This document shows positions 45,181 through 64,000 of a stretch of 64,000 nucleotides of DNA, piece by piece. Made by a program: the position numbers and the translations under genes. The notes beneath the pieces were generated by a model, which was not told the DNA's origin, made no database searches, and saw only the letters and a program-made list of their open reading frames with translations. Source of the stretch: Puerhibacterium puerhi. GTDB lineage: Bacteria > Actinomycetota > Actinomycetes > Actinomycetales > Cellulomonadaceae. Location of the stretch: NCBI RefSeq assembly GCF_009846865.1, contig NZ_WUWN01000001.1:1-64000 (forward strand), written 5' to 3'. The first letter of the stretch is position 1, and each line of letters starts with the position of its first letter.

Positions 45181-45489
45181 TCAGAGCTTGATCTCGATGT
45201 TCACGTCCGCCGGCAGGTCGATGCGCATGAGCGAGTCGACGGCCTTCGGCGTGGGGTCGATGATGTCGATGAGCCGCTTGTGCGTGCGCATCTCGAAGTG
45301 CTCGCGGCTGTCCTTGTACTTGTGAGGCGACCGGATCACGACGAAGACGTTCTTCTCCGTCGGGAGCGGCACCGGGCCCACAACAGTCGCACCCGCGCGA
45401 GTGACCGTGTCGACGATCTTGCGCGCGGAGCTGTCGATGACCTCGTGGTCATAGGACTTGAGCCGGATGCGGATCTTCTGTCCCGCCAT
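45181..45489 (-). CDS. rpsJ: 30S ribosomal protein S10 (NusE)
   Basis: A 102-residue S10, [19 protein letters not shown] onwards, with [40 protein letters not shown] (in blocks) and [11 protein letters not shown]. Besides its 30S role it binds NusB/NusG as NusE, linking transcription and translation. First gene of the S10 cluster; a 538-bp gap separates it from tuf. Confidence 0.97.
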   Translation of the reverse strand: MAGQKIRIRLKSYDHEVIDSSARKIVDTVTRAGATVVGPVPLPTEKNVFVVIRSPHKYKDSREHFEMRTHKRLIDIIDPTPKAVDSLMRIDLPADVNIEIKL

Positions 45490-46027
45490 GGCGTCGTCTG
45501 ACTCTCTCTCTCGAACCGCTACTGTCCGACCCCCGCGCTCGGGCGTGTCGCCATGCGGGACCGGGATCCCGGCGCACTTCCCTGGCGGGAGGCCGTTGGT
45601 GAGTGATCCACCCGGGGGCGGACCACGACGTCTGTCGGCCTGTCGAGACAGGTGTCTCGCGGGGGCGCTCACGCGCGTCGACAGCCGGCAACCCCGCGAA
45701 CCCCTCCATCCGGAGGGGGACCGCTCCAGCCCCGTCCCGGCTCCCCCATCGGGGTCCGGACGTGCTGCGGTGCAACACACTGTTCGACACGAGAAAGAAC
45801 GCGCCCGTGACAGGCAACCGTGCCATCTTGCCACAGCGCCCCGCGGAACTCCAACCCGGGCCCGCTGTGACCTGCCCCTCCCCCGCCGGCGGTGCGGGCG
45901 GCACAGGCGGCACAGACGCACCGAGGCCCGGGCCCCCTCGCGGGGACCCGGGCCTCGGGTGCAGCCGTCACCGGCCGGAGCCGGCGCGCCTGGTGGAGCT
46001 CAGCGCCCCAAGGTCATCGAGCGATGG
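45490..46027. other. gap between tuf and rpsJ: tuf terminator and rpsJ leader
   Basis: No gene is visible. At 45921-45958 a hairpin pairs CCGAGGCCCGGG with CCCGGGCCTCGG, with an inner CCCC/GGGG stem; this is the tuf terminator. The S10 promoter must lie between about 45530 and 45900, but I see no clear -35/-10 pair; TTGCCT (minus strand near 45813) is the best -35 candidate. The leader may hold an L4- or S10-responsive structure that I do not recognise. Confidence 0.6.
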
Positions 46028-47224
<1,197 letters not shown>

Positions 47225-47281
47225 TGGGGTCCTCCTGGGACTTGGGTAGATGTTCCCGAACGTTGCGAGTGTCGGCCAAAG

Positions 47282-47287
47282 AGCCTA
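47282..47287 (-). promoter_or_regulatory. candidate tuf -10 box
   Basis: TAGGCT on the minus strand in the fusA-tuf gap; leader about 52 nt. The -35 is poor (GAAACC at 17 bp). Confidence 0.4.
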
Positions 47288-47351
47288 ACACCGCGGGGCG
47301 TTGCGGTTTCCTACAGGTTGATGGTTGTGCGGGTCGTCGACCTGTGGGGAC

Positions 47352-49454
<2,103 letters not shown>

Positions 49455-49553
49455 GGTTGGTTACCCCTTGGTCGTGGTGGTGATCGGAGGGCCGGAGACC
49501 TCGTCCGCGCTTCTGCGAGCAGAAGGTCGGCGGCCGGCTCCGGATCCGCCGAC

Positions 49554-49576
49554 GGCCCCGGGGATCACCCGGGGCC
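49554..49576 (-). terminator. hairpin between rpsG and fusA
   Basis: GGCCCCGGG pairs with CCCGGGGCC around GATCA, 10 bp past the rpsG stop. Likely partial termination or a processing site inside the str operon. Confidence 0.5.
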
Positions 49577-49585
49577 GGCGTGCGG

Positions 49586-50056
49586 TTACCAGCGGTAGTG
49601 AGCGAACGCGCGGTTCGACTCGGCCATCTTGTGCATGTCCTCGCGGCGCTTGACCGCGGCACCGAGGCCGTTGGAGGCGTCGAGGATCTCGTTCATGAGA
49701 CGCTCGGTCATCGTCTTCTCGCGGCGGGCGCGGGAGAAGTCGGTGAGCCAGCGCAGCGCCAGCGTCGTCGAGCGCGTGGGGCGGACCTCGACCGGCACCT
49801 GGTAGGTCGCACCACCGACGCGGCGGGAGCGGACCTCGAGCGCCGGGCGGACGTTCTCGAGCGCACGCTTGAGGACGACGACCGGGTCCTGGTCGGTCTT
49901 CGCCCGGACGCCCTCGAGGGCGCCGTAGACGATCGCCTCGGCGGTGGACTTCTTGCCGTCGAGCAGGACCTTGTTGATCAGCTGCGTGACGACCGGGGAC
50001 CCGTAGACCGGGTCGGCGATGATCGGCCGCTTGGGGGCCGGACCCTTACGAGGCAT
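49586..50056 (-). CDS. rpsG: 30S ribosomal protein S7
   Basis: A 156-residue S7 that organises the 30S head. [39 protein letters not shown] (in blocks), [43 protein letters not shown] at the end. ATG overlaps the rpsL stop by one base (TGATG). Confidence 0.97.
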   Translation of the reverse strand: MPRKGPAPKRPIIADPVYGSPVVTQLINKVLLDGKKSTAEAIVYGALEGVRAKTDQDPVVVLKRALENVRPALEVRSRRVGGATYQVPVEVRPTRSTTLALRWLTDFSRARREKTMTERLMNEILDASNGLGAAVKRREDMHKMAESNRAFAHYRW

Positions 50057-50430
50057 CAGGCCTTCTCCTTCTTGGCGCCGTAGCGGCTGCGAGCCTGCTT
50101 GCGGTTCTTCACGCCCTGCGTGTCGAGCGCGCCGCGCACGATCTTGTAGCGGACGCCGGGAAGGTCCTTCACACGGCCGCCGCGCACGAGCACGATCGAG
50201 TGCTCCTGCAGGTTGTGGCCGACACCGGGGATGTACGCCGTGACCTCGATCTGCGAGGACAGCTTCACGCGCGCGACCTTGCGGAGCGCGGAGTTCGGCT
50301 TCTTGGGGGTGGTGGTGTACACGCGGGTGCACACGCCGCGCCGCTGCGGGGAACCCTTGAGGGCGGGAGTCTTCGACTTCCCGGCCTTCGAGGTCCGGCC
50401 CTTGCGGACGAGCTGCTGGATCGTAGGCAC
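50056..50430 (-). CDS. rpsL: 30S ribosomal protein S12
   Basis: A 124-residue S12 of the decoding centre. [38 protein letters not shown] with K43, and [17 protein letters not shown] with K88. Both lysines are the streptomycin-sensitive wild type. GTG start. It heads the rpsL-rpsG-fusA-(tuf) operon; its promoter is about 280 bp upstream. Confidence 0.98.
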   Translation of the reverse strand: MPTIQQLVRKGRTSKAGKSKTPALKGSPQRRGVCTRVYTTTPKKPNSALRKVARVKLSSQIEVTAYIPGVGHNLQEHSIVLVRGGRVKDLPGVRYKIVRGALDTQGVKNRKQARSRYGAKKEKA

Positions 50431-50711
50431 TACGTCTCCGTCGTCTTCTCGAGCTCACGGAGGCCGGCCGGCCCCCGTCGGTGGTACTTCTGAGGCTGTG
50501 CGTGCCGATCGCATGCGGCACGCAGTCCACGCGGGGGGACCGCTGCGCCACTTACCACCGGCTCGATGGCCCGGACCTCTCCCCCGCGGCGGTCCGCAGC
50601 ACGGACGACACCGGGAAGGGGTCTCGGGGCGCCCGGGCACTCACATCGCGGTGTCGTGGCGCCGGCGCGAGGGCCGGCTCCGGGCGCGCGACGGCCAGGG
50701 CACTGCGTACG

Positions 50712-50741
50712 AGGATACCGCCCGGCCGCCCGGCGGGTCAA
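50712..50741 (-). promoter_or_regulatory. rpsL-rpsG-fusA promoter
   Basis: TTGACC (complement of 50736-50741), 18 bp, TATCCT (complement of 50712-50717). Transcript start near 50705. Confidence 0.75.
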
Positions 50742-50785
50742 AAGGCCGCCGGTGTGACCTGCGCGGCCACGGGCCCCGGGACGCG

Positions 50786-50867
50786 CCGAGGCGCCCCCGT
50801 CGTCGACGGGGGCGCCTCGGGTGCGACGGCTGGGCCGCGGCCGCCGGCCGGTCGGTGACCGGCCGGC
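50786..50867 (-). terminator. tandem terminators after rpoC
   Basis: GCCGGCCGGTC/GACCGGCCGGC with loop GGT at 50843-50867, 7 bp past the stop, then a 17-base inverted repeat CCGAGGCGCCCCCGTCG at 50786-50820. No T-tracts. Confidence 0.8.
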
Positions 50868-50873
50868 GAGCCG

Positions 50874-54755
<3,882 letters not shown>

Positions 54756-54803
54756 GATGTCCTACTTCCTCAAAGCTCTTTGGATGTCCGGGGCGAAGTT
54801 CGG

Positions 54804-58316
<3,513 letters not shown>

Positions 58317-58480
58317 GAGGGGTCCTTCCCTGCAGTTCGATGGCACGCTGTACGCTTCGCGTGCCGGACCCGGCGCCGTCGCTGCTTCCGGGAGCCTCGC
58401 CGCGACCGCAGGGTCGCGTCGCAGGAGCTGTTCTCGGGGCAGTGAGGGGGCGTGGAGGGCACACGCGAGCGCAAAGCGCT

Positions 58481-58509
58481 AGCATACCCGGCTCGACCAA
58501 GGATGTCCA
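58481..58509 (-). promoter_or_regulatory. rpoB-rpoC promoter
   Basis: TGGACA (complement of 58504-58509), 17 bp, TATGCT (complement of 58481-58486). Start near 58474. Confidence 0.7.
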
Positions 58510-58721
58510 CCACGCGCGGGCGCGCCGACGGACGCCTGGCCAGGGCCGGTCTCTCGGTGATCCTCCCCTCTCGGGGTGGGTCGGAACCGGGTGGTGCGAG
58601 GCGTTGTCTCGGTGGCCGCCATATGCCGCCCAAGAACAGCGGTGCCGGCCAGTCTACGGCGCGGCGCCCGACGGCGTCGAGGTGACGTCGGACACGCGGC
58701 CGGACCGGACCGGCGGGGACG

Positions 58722-58763
58722 CGCGAGGCCCGCACCCACCAGGTGGCGGGTGCGGGCCTCGCG
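58722..58763 (-). terminator. rplL terminator
   Basis: CGCGAGGCCCGCACCC pairs with its complement, with extra CACC/GGTG pairing inside; 27 bp past the rplL stop. With the rpoB promoter it separates rplJL from rpoBC. Confidence 0.8.
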
Positions 58764-58790
58764 TGCGGGTCGCGGCTCAGGCCGCGATCG

Positions 58791-59183
58791 TCACTTCAGG
58801 GTGACGGTGGCGCCGGCGCCCTCGAGGGCAGCCTTGGCCTTCTCCGCCGCCTCCTTGTTGACGTTCTCCAGGACCGGCTTCGGGGCGCCGTCCACGAGGT
58901 CCTTGGCCTCCTTCAGGCCGAGGGACGTGAGCGCGCGCACCTCCTTGATGACCTGGATCTTCTTGTCGCCGGCGGCCTCGAGGATGACGTCGAACTCGTC
59001 CTTCTCCTCCTCGGCCGGGGCCTCGCCACCGGCGCCACCCGCGGCGGGGGCGACGGCGACGGCGGCCGGGGCGGCCGCGGTGACCTCGAAGACCTCCTCG
59101 AAGGCCTTCACGAACTCGGACAGCTCGATCAGGGTCAGACCCTTGAACTGCTCGATGAGCTCCTCGGTGCTGAGCTTCGCCAT
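58791..59183 (-). CDS. rplL: 50S ribosomal protein L7/L12
   Basis: A 130-residue stalk protein that recruits EF-Tu and EF-G. N-terminal dimerisation domain [29 protein letters not shown], an Ala/Gly/Pro hinge (about 38-58) and C-terminal domain [42 protein letters not shown] (in blocks). It lies 130 bp after rplJ. Confidence 0.98.
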   Translation of the reverse strand: MAKLSTEELIEQFKGLTLIELSEFVKAFEEVFEVTAAAPAAVAVAPAAGGAGGEAPAEEEKDEFDVILEAAGDKKIQVIKEVRALTSLGLKEAKDLVDGAPKPVLENVNKEAAEKAKAALEGAGATVTLK

Positions 59184-59206
59184 GATGGCGTTCCTTTCAA
59201 TCTGTG

Positions 59207-59225
59207 CCCGCCGGCGGCCGGCGGG
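59207..59225 (-). terminator. hairpin between rplJ and rplL
   Basis: CCCGCCGG pairs with CCGGCGGG around CGG, about 24 nt before the rplL ATG. It may be an attenuator or processing site that sets the L10:L12 ratio (inference). Confidence 0.4.
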
Positions 59226-59313
59226 TCGATCACGCTTCTGGGCGTCTCGCTGTCAGAAGCAACGGGGTGGTGATGTGCGCGCGTGCGCCCGGTCCGGCTG
59301 AGCCGGGTCCGGG

Positions 59314-59838
59314 TCACGCGGCGGCCGACTCCTGCTTCTGACGCAGGGCATCGATGACGCGAGCGGCCTGGGCGGTGTTCGCGGTGAAGACGTAGGCAGC
59401 CTGGTAGAGCTTGGCCTTCATCGCGCCGGCCGCCTTGGCCAGCAGCACCTCGCGGGACTCGAGGTCCGCGAGCTTGGTGACCTCTGCAGCGGTCAGGGCG
59501 CGTCCCTCGAGGACACCGCCCTTGATGACCAGAGCAGGGTTCGCCTTGGCGAAGTCACGCAGACCCTTCGCGGCCTCGACCGGGTCGCCGGTCACGAAGG
59601 CGATCGCGGACGGGCCCTTCAGCTCGGCGTCGAGACCCTCGACACCGGCCTCCTTGGCCGCGATCTGCGTCAGCGTGTTCTTCACCACGGCGTAGCTTGC
59701 GTTGCCGCCGAGCGACCGACGCAGCTCCTTGAGCTGCTTGACGGTGAGCCCGCGGTACTCGGTCAGCACGGCCGCGTTCGACGCGCGGAACTTCTCCGCG
59801 ACCTCCGCGACGGCGGCTGCCTTGTCCGGCCTCGCCAT
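59314..59838 (-). CDS. rplJ: 50S ribosomal protein L10
   Basis: A 174-residue L10, base of the L12 stalk. [42 protein letters not shown] (in blocks), [33 protein letters not shown]; the C-terminal helix [21 protein letters not shown] binds L12 dimers. ATG with GGAAGGATT upstream. Preceded by a leader of about 215 nt. Confidence 0.97.
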   Translation of the reverse strand: MARPDKAAAVAEVAEKFRASNAAVLTEYRGLTVKQLKELRRSLGGNASYAVVKNTLTQIAAKEAGVEGLDAELKGPSAIAFVTGDPVEAAKGLRDFAKANPALVIKGGVLEGRALTAAEVTKLADLESREVLLAKAAGAMKAKLYQAAYVFTANTAQAARVIDALRQKQESAAA

Positions 59839-60065
59839 GGCAATCCTTCCGGTGGTGGTGCCACCGGCTCCCGAGGGAGGAAGGCCCGGGAACGAGGAAG
59901 AGCCCCGGCGCAGGCGCACGGGGCTCGCAGCGCCGCGGGCGAGCCGCGACGAAGGTTCCGGTGTCACCTGCGCAGGTCCCCGCTCGTTCGCGAGACTTCG
60001 GTCCTCCGCCTCCCTGAGCGGGCAGCGTCGGACGACCGGCGGTCTTGGGTTACGGGAACACTCTA
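59839..60065 (-). promoter_or_regulatory. rplJ leader with -10 box, probable L10 leader
   Basis: TAGAGT (complement of 60060-60065) is a good -10 and gives a leader of about 215 nt. L10-L12 bind such leaders to repress rplJL in many bacteria. The leader can form several stems, for example CCGGTGGCACC near 59850. I cannot confirm the conserved L10-binding kink-turn by eye. Together with the rplA terminator this accounts for the whole 369-bp gap. Confidence 0.5.
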
Positions 60066-60142
60066 CACGACGCCGGGAGGCGCCCGTCGCCGCCTCGGCG
60101 CCACGTGCGTCACACCCGGCCGCCGCCGAGCTCCGCACCCGG

Positions 60143-60192
60143 ACGCCGAAGGGCCCGGCGCCCCGCGCTGCGGCGGGGTGCCGGGCCCTTCG
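60143..60192 (-). terminator. rplA terminator
   Basis: A 22-base stem, GCCGAAGGGCCCGGC then GCCCCGC against its complement with one G-T pair, 16 bp past the rplA stop. No T-tract. Confidence 0.85.
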
Positions 60193-60207
60193 GCGAGGGA
60201 GCGCGGC

Positions 60208-60924
60208 TCAGGCCGCGGACTCCTCCAGGAGCTTGGTCGTGCGCGACGGGTCGACCGGGATGCCCGGGCCCATCGTCGTCGCGATCGTCGCCTTGATGAG
60301 GTAGCGGCCCTTCGACGCGGACGGCTTGAGGCGCAGGACCTCCTCGAGCGCGGCCGCGTAGTTCTCCACCAGCTGCTCGGTGCTGAAGGACACCTTGCCG
60401 ATGATGAAGTGCAGGTTCGCGTGCTTGTCGACGCGGAACTCGATCTTGCCGCCCTTGATGTCGGACACGGCCTTGGCCACGTCCATGGTCACGGTGCCGG
60501 TCTTCGGGTTCGGCATGAGGCCGCGGGGGCCGAGCACCTTGCCGAGCCGGCCGACCTTGCCCATGAGGTCGGGCGTCGCGACGGCGGCGTCGAAGTCGGT
60601 GAACCCGCCGGCCACCTGGTCGATGAGCTCGTCGCCGCCGACGATGTCGGCGCCGGCCGCGCGGGCCTCCTCGGCCTTCGCGGCGTTCGCGAAGACCAGG
60701 ACGCGGGCGGTCTTGCCGGTGCCGTGCGGCAGGTTGACGGTGCCGCGGACCATCTGGTCCGCCTTGCGCGGGTCGACGCCGAGACGGAACGCGACCTCGA
60801 CGGTCGCGTCGTACTTGGTGGTCGACGTCTCCTGGGCCAGGCGGATGGCCTCGAGCGGCGCGTAGAGGGCGTCGCGGTCGATCTTCTCGGCCGCGGCGCG
60901 GTAGGCCTTGCCGTGCTTCGCCAT
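60208..60924 (-). CDS. rplA: 50S ribosomal protein L1
   Basis: A 238-residue L1 of the E-site stalk. [56 protein letters not shown] (in blocks), [34 protein letters not shown] with AGAAGCC upstream. L1 autoregulates rplKA translation in E. coli. Confidence 0.97.
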   Translation of the reverse strand: MAKHGKAYRAAAEKIDRDALYAPLEAIRLAQETSTTKYDATVEVAFRLGVDPRKADQMVRGTVNLPHGTGKTARVLVFANAAKAEEARAAGADIVGGDELIDQVAGGFTDFDAAVATPDLMGKVGRLGKVLGPRGLMPNPKTGTVTMDVAKAVSDIKGGKIEFRVDKHANLHFIIGKVSFSTEQLVENYAAALEEVLRLKPSASKGRYLIKATIATTMGPGIPVDPSRTTKLLEESAA

Positions 60925-61016
60925 GATGGCTTCTCCTTCGTGTGGTCGTCGCGGGCCCGGGGGCCCTGCCACGCCCCGGCGCCGGTCGGCACCGGGTGTT
61001 CTCGGTGGACGGGCGC

Positions 61017-61073
61017 GGCGCCCGGGCCCGCGGGGGCCGGGCGCCCGCCCGGGGCCGGCGGTCGGTGACCGCC
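61017..61073 (-). terminator. two hairpins between rplK and rplA
   Basis: GGCGGTC/GACCGCC with loop GGT (61057-61073), then GGCGCCCGG/CCGGGCGCC around a GC-rich core (61017-61045). They fill a 173-bp gap that is short or absent in many bacteria. Confidence 0.55.
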
Positions 61074-61097
61074 GGGGGGATCAGGTGCCGACGCCCG

Positions 61098-61529
61098 TCA
61101 GAGCTCGGTGTTGATGCCCATGGAGCGGGCGGTGCCGGCGACGATCTTCATCGCGGCGTCGATGTCGTTCGCGTTGAGGTCCTCGAGCTTCGTCTGGGCG
61201 ATCTCGCGGACCTGGTCGGCGGTGAGCGTCGCGACCTTGACCGTGTGCGGGGTCGCCGAGCCCTTGGCCACGCCGGCGGCCTTCTTGATGAGCTCCGCGG
61301 CCGGCGGCGTCTTCGTGATGAAGGTGAAGGAACGGTCCTCGTAGACCGTGATCTCCACCGGGATCACGTTGCCGCGCTGCGACTCGGTGGCCGCGTTGTA
61401 GGCCTTGCAGAACTCCATGATGTTCACGCCGTGCTGACCGAGCGCGGGGCCGATCGGCGGGGCCGGGGTGGCCGCGCCGGCGTTGATCTGGAGCTTGATG
61501 AGCCCCGCGACCTTCTTCTTGGGAGGCAT
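61098..61529 (-). CDS. rplK: 50S ribosomal protein L11
   Basis: A 143-residue L11 of the GTPase centre. [47 protein letters not shown] (in blocks) and the C-terminal RNA-binding domain with [37 protein letters not shown]. The proline pair in [11 protein letters not shown] is the thiostrepton-sensitive form. Confidence 0.97.
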   Translation of the reverse strand: MPPKKKVAGLIKLQINAGAATPAPPIGPALGQHGVNIMEFCKAYNAATESQRGNVIPVEITVYEDRSFTFITKTPPAAELIKKAAGVAKGSATPHTVKVATLTADQVREIAQTKLEDLNANDIDAAMKIVAGTARSMGINTEL

Positions 61530-61626
61530 GGGAGATCCGTGCTTTCTGTGTCGTGGGCCGACGCCGTGGGCGATGACCCGGTTGCATGCTGCCGTGGGCG
61601 GCTCGCGCCGCCCGCGCCCGGGGGCG

Positions 61627-62433
61627 TCAGATCTTGGCGACCTGGTTGAACGACAGCTCGACCGGGGTCTCCCGGCCGAAGATGGAGACGAGGACCTTGA
61701 GCTTCTGGGCCTCGACGTTGATCTCGGAGATCGTGGCGGGCAGCGTGTCGAACGGGCCGTCGGTGACGGTGACCGACTCGCCGACCTCGAAGTCGACCTC
61801 GACGGCGGCCTTGGCGGCGGCGGCCTGCTGGGCGGGCTTGCCGGCCTCCTTCGGCGCCTCGAGCACGGGCGCGAGCATCGAGACGACCTCGTCCTGGGTC
61901 AGCGGCACCGGCTGGTGCGTGTGACCCACGAAGCCGGTGACGCCGGGCGTGTGCCGCACGGCGCCCCACGACTCGTCGGTGAGCTCCATGCGCACGAGGA
62001 CGTAGCCCGGGATCCGCACGCGCCGCACGAGCTTCTTCTGCGCGTTCTTGATCTCGGTCACCTCCTCCATGGGGACCTCGACCTGGAAGATGTAGTCCTC
62101 CATGTTCAGGCTCTGGATGCGGTTCTCCAGGTTCGCCTTCACACGGTTCTCGTAGCCGGCGTACGAGTGGATGACGTACCAGTCGCCCTCCTGCATGCGC
62201 AGGGTGCGCTTGAACTCCTCGAGCGGGTCGACGATGACGTCGCCGTCGGCGTCCTCGGGACGCTCGTCGGCCGTCTCGTCCGCGTCGGCCGTCTCGTCCG
62301 CGTCGGCCGTCTCGTCCGCGTCGGCCGGCGTCTGCTCGGTCGCGTCGGCGGGCACGTCGAGGTCCGCCACGGCGTCCTCGCCGGGCTCGAGGGCGTCGAC
62401 GTTCTCCGTCTGGTCCAGAGGCTCCTGGGACAC
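61627..62433 (-). CDS. nusG: transcription elongation factor NusG
   Basis: A 268-residue NusG. The NGN domain starts near residue 80 with [24 protein letters not shown] and contains [36 protein letters not shown] (in blocks); the KOW domain near 205-260 has [23 protein letters not shown] and [17 protein letters not shown]. The first 75 residues are an acidic extension ([15 protein letters not shown]), including three DETADA repeats. GTG start. Binds RNA polymerase and couples to S10. Confidence 0.97.
   Translation of the reverse strand: MSQEPLDQTENVDALEPGEDAVADLDVPADATEQTPADADETADADETADADETADERPEDADGDVIVDPLEEFKRTLRMQEGDWYVIHSYAGYENRVKANLENRIQSLNMEDYIFQVEVPMEEVTEIKNAQKKLVRRVRIPGYVLVRMELTDESWGAVRHTPGVTGFVGHTHQPVPLTQDEVVSMLAPVLEAPKEAGKPAQQAAAAKAAVEVDFEVGESVTVTDGPFDTLPATISEINVEAQKLKVLVSIFGRETPVELSFNQVAKI
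62266..62327. repeat. 18-bp tandem repeat inside nusG
   Basis: Three exact copies of GTCGGCCGTCTCGTCCGC plus 8 bases of a fourth. On the coding strand it encodes a repeated six-residue acidic unit (ADETAD). Confidence 0.92.
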
Positions 62434-62488
62434 GAACGAACCTGCTTTCCGAGAAGTCGGGATGGTTGTGCTGCTGACCGTGCGGTGC

Positions 62489-62734
62489 TCAGCCGAACAG
62501 GGCCAGGACGCCCCGCCCGATGACGTAGTCGAGCACCGACACGAAGATCATGACCACGACGACGAACACCAGCACGACGGCGGTGTAGGTCATCAGCTCG
62601 GAGCGCGTCGGGGAGACGACCTTCTTGAGCTCCGCGACCACCTGGCGCACGAACAGCGCGATGCGTGCGAACAGGCCCTTGCGACTCTTCTCGTCGCGCG
62701 CGGTGCCGCCTGCCTGGACGGTCGACTCGCTCAC
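62489..62734 (-). CDS. secE: preprotein translocase subunit SecE
   Basis: An 81-residue single-span SecE. A hydrophilic N-terminus ([19 protein letters not shown]) is followed by an amphipathic helix [27 protein letters not shown], then one membrane segment [20 protein letters not shown]. It clamps SecY. GTG start without a clear Shine-Dalgarno. It lies between the tRNA-Trp and nusG genes. Confidence 0.96.
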   Translation of the reverse strand: MSESTVQAGGTARDEKSRKGLFARIALFVRQVVAELKKVVSPTRSELMTYTAVVLVFVVVVMIFVSVLDYVIGRGVLALFG

Positions 62735-62861
62735 TTGCCCAACCCCGTTTCGCGACAGCCGCCCCGCACCGCCTGTCGGCGACGCGGCACGGCACGGACT
62801 CCTGGCGTTCCGGGGACACCGGTCAGGGCCCCGCTGCGCGCGGCCCCGCGGGGGATCACGC

Positions 62862-62937
62862 TGGCAGGGTAGACAGGACTCGAACCTGCAACCTGCGGTT
62901 TTGGAGACCGCTGCGCTACCAATTGCGCCACTACCCT
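62862..62937 (-). tRNA. tRNA-Trp (anticodon CCA)
   Basis: Read on the minus strand it starts AGGGTAG and pairs with CTACCCT. The D arm is GCGC-AATTGGTA-GCGC, the anticodon stem GCGGT/ACCGC holds loop CTCCAAA with anticodon CCA, and the T arm is GCAGG-TTCGAGT-CCTGT. The 3' CCA is encoded. In actinobacteria tRNA-Trp commonly precedes secE. Two TTGAC boxes (63005-63010 and 63019-63024, minus strand) lie upstream, but no clear -10 follows. Confidence 0.97.
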
Positions 62938-63245
62938 TCGTGCTCGACGACCCCGTCCGGTCACCGCACCGAGCACAGCCCGGGGCGCGTTCCAGCGTGG
63001 CGGTCGTCAACCACCGAGGGTCAACTGTACGCGAACCGGCGGCGTGGGTCGAACCGCGCCTCGTCGCCGGCGCCGTCGGGCCGGTGGACGCCCCGGTGGA
63101 CGCCCCGGTGGACGCCCCGGTGGACGCGCCGGTTCGGGGGCTCGGTGGGGGCCCGTGCGGCCGTCCGGCGTCAACCGTCCGGTGGACGCCGGGTCCCGCC
63201 GTCCGGGCCTCACGCGGTCGGCGGCGCGGCGGCCAGGCTGGCCGC
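62938..63245. other. gap between tRNA-Trp and the ABC gene, with a 12-bp repeat
   Basis: No gene is visible. Two TTGAC boxes for the tRNA lie at 63005-63024. The tandem array CCGGTGGACGCC (four copies, 63081-63128) is followed by a fifth copy at 63179-63190. CAGGCT at 63234-63239 is the likely -10 of the ABC gene, 6 nt before its ATG. Confidence 0.7.
63081..63128. repeat. four tandem copies of a 12-bp unit
   Basis: Unit CCGGTGGACGCC; the last copy ends in G. A separate exact copy lies 50 bp downstream at 63179-63190. Confidence 0.9.
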
Positions 63246-64000
63246 ATGACGACGACGACACCGGCCCCCTCCCCCGGCGCCGGCCCGGCACCGGCCACCC
63301 CGCCGCCCTCCCCGCCGCCCTCCCCGCCGGCCTCCCCGCCGGCCGCGGCGGTCCGCGTGCGCGGGCTGCGCAAGACGTACGGCGACAAGCGCGCCGTGGA
63401 CGGCCTCGACCTGGACATCGCCCGCGGCGAGATCGTGGCCGTGCTCGGGCCCAACGGCGCGGGCAAGACCACCACCGTGGAGGTCCTCGAGGGCTTCCGC
63501 GACCGCGACGGCGGCGAGGTGTCCGTGCTCGGCGCCGACCCGGCCCGCGCCGGGCGCGCCTGGCGCGCCCGCATCGGTGTGGTCGCGCAGGACTCGCGCG
63601 ACCAGGCCGAGCTCACCGTGGCCGAGTCGGTGCGGCACACCGCGCGGTACTACCCGGCGCCCCGCGACCCCGACGAGGTCGTCGCGGCCGTCGGCCTGGC
63701 CGACAAGGCCCGCGCCCGCGTGCGCGGGCTGTCGGGCGGCCAGCGCCGCCGGCTCGACGTCGCCCTCGGCATCGTCGGGCGCCCCGAGCTGCTGTTCCTC
63801 GACGAGCCGACCACCGGGTTCGACCCGCAGGCCCGCCGGGTGTTCTGGGACCTCGTGCGGTCCCTGCGCGCGGACGGCACCACGGTCCTGCTGACCACGC
63901 ACGACCTCGACGAGGCCGCGCACCTGGCCGACCGCGTCGTCGTCGTGCGCGACGGGCGCGTCGTGGCCGAGGGCACGCCCGAGACGCTCGGCGGCCCCGA
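63246..64000 (+). CDS. ABC transporter ATP-binding protein, 3' end outside window
   Basis: 251 codons are visible and the frame is open at the edge. Residues 8-35 are a Pro/Ser/Ala-rich tail with a repeating PPPS pattern, not part of the domain. The ATPase has Walker A GPNGAGKTTT (68-77), Q-loop VVAQDSRDQ, signature LSGGQRRRL (162-170), Walker B LLFLDEPTT (182-190), D-loop and switch LLTTHDLDEA. This layout fits the DrrA/NatA type of ABC-2 exporter, whose membrane partner would lie just to the right. Substrate unknown. CAGGCT lies 6 nt before the ATG. Confidence 0.9.
   Translation, partial: MTTTTPAPSPGAGPAPATPPPSPPPSPPASPPAAAVRVRGLRKTYGDKRAVDGLDLDIARGEIVAVLGPNGAGKTTTVEVLEGFRDRDGGEVSVLGADPARAGRAWRARIGVVAQDSRDQAELTVAESVRHTARYYPAPRDPDEVVAAVGLADKARARVRGLSGGQRRRLDVALGIVGRPELLFLDEPTTGFDPQARRVFWDLVRSLRADGTTVLLTTHDLDEAAHLADRVVVVRDGRVVAEGTPETLGGP

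Larger units (their letters stand above)
50431..50873 (-). other. gap between rpoC and rpsL: terminators and long rpsL leader
   Basis: No gene is visible. Nearest rpoC are two hairpins (50786-50867), then the rpsL promoter (50712-50741), then a leader of about 275 nt. The leader contains no recognised element; translation feedback by S7 occurs between other str genes in E. coli, not here. Confidence 0.6.
58317..58790 (-). other. gap between rplL and rpoB: terminator, promoter and rpoB leader
   Basis: No gene is visible. A terminator (58722-58763) follows rplL. The rpoB promoter lies at 58481-58509, and a leader of about 158 nt follows, with a small AGCGC-AAA-GCGCT palindrome near 58470-58481 at the expected transcript start. 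The 58510-58720 stretch shows nothing definite. Confidence 0.65.

Noticed and set aside
58317-58346. rpoB start at the GTG at 58346
   Set aside because: No Shine-Dalgarno fits it, whereas the TTG at 58316 has AGGA at good spacing and matches the expected length.

Overview
The window is very GC-rich and almost entirely housekeeping. Gene order and content point to a high-GC actinobacterium: a WhiB regulator, a CIRCE-controlled groES, an F420-type LLM oxidoreductase, a type-Z S14 protein and many GTG/TTG starts. The lack of rpsD between rpsK and rpoA, and a groES with no groEL beside it, suggest Micrococcales, possibly a relative of Cellulomonas; that placement is inference. The window is essentially the long actinobacterial chain groES - tsaD/tsaB/tsaE/alr - nnr - acpS - glmS - coaA - glmM - rpsI/rplM - truA - rplQ/rpoA - ribosomal and RNA polymerase genes - secE/tRNA-Trp, mostly read leftwards.

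Layout. 0-6 kb: a cut-off MerR-type regulator diverges from whiB; groES with its CIRCE operator; a THUMP-like methyltransferase; a YbdK-type carboxylate-amine ligase; tsaD; a malonic-semialdehyde-reductase-like nitroreductase. 6-11.2 kb, leftward: a pseudouridine synthase, alr, tsaE, tsaB, rimI, sseA. 11.3-16.2 kb: glutathione peroxidase, a DHA2 efflux pump, nnr, an LLM oxidoreductase. 16.3-17.4 kb: a complete IS481-family insertion sequence sitting exactly on the acpS stop codon. 17.4-25.2 kb: acpS, a MazG-like gene, glmS, a DUF72 gene, coaA, a DedA gene, def, glmM. 25.4-28.9 kb: rplM-rpsI, a DUF5709 gene, truA, a ROK-family gene. 29-45.5 kb: the alpha/spc/S10 ribosomal clusters. 46-50.4 kb: the str cluster (tuf, fusA, rpsG, rpsL). 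50.9-62.9 kb: rpoC, rpoB, rplL, rplJ, rplA, rplK, nusG, secE, tRNA-Trp. The right edge cuts an ABC-transporter ATPase.

How they work together. The right half builds the translation and transcription machinery, with secY/secE for export and adk/map/def for nucleotide balance and N-terminal maturation. The left half groups tRNA t6A synthesis (tsaB, tsaD, tsaE) with cell-wall precursor enzymes (alr, glmS, glmM) and cofactor enzymes (coaA, acpS, nnr).

I found no CRISPR array, prophage, defence island or biosynthetic cluster, and no convincing undescribed multi-gene system. The most interesting things are smaller. The IS481 copy takes its transposase stop codon from the target site and carries a hairpin that would hide its ribosome-binding site in read-through transcripts. 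A promoter-like hexamer (A at position 2, T at position 6) lies exactly 6 or 7 nt before the start codon of nineteen non-ribosomal genes, a leaderless-mRNA signature. Several short tandem repeats lie between genes, and many strong hairpins without T-tracts separate the ribosomal genes.
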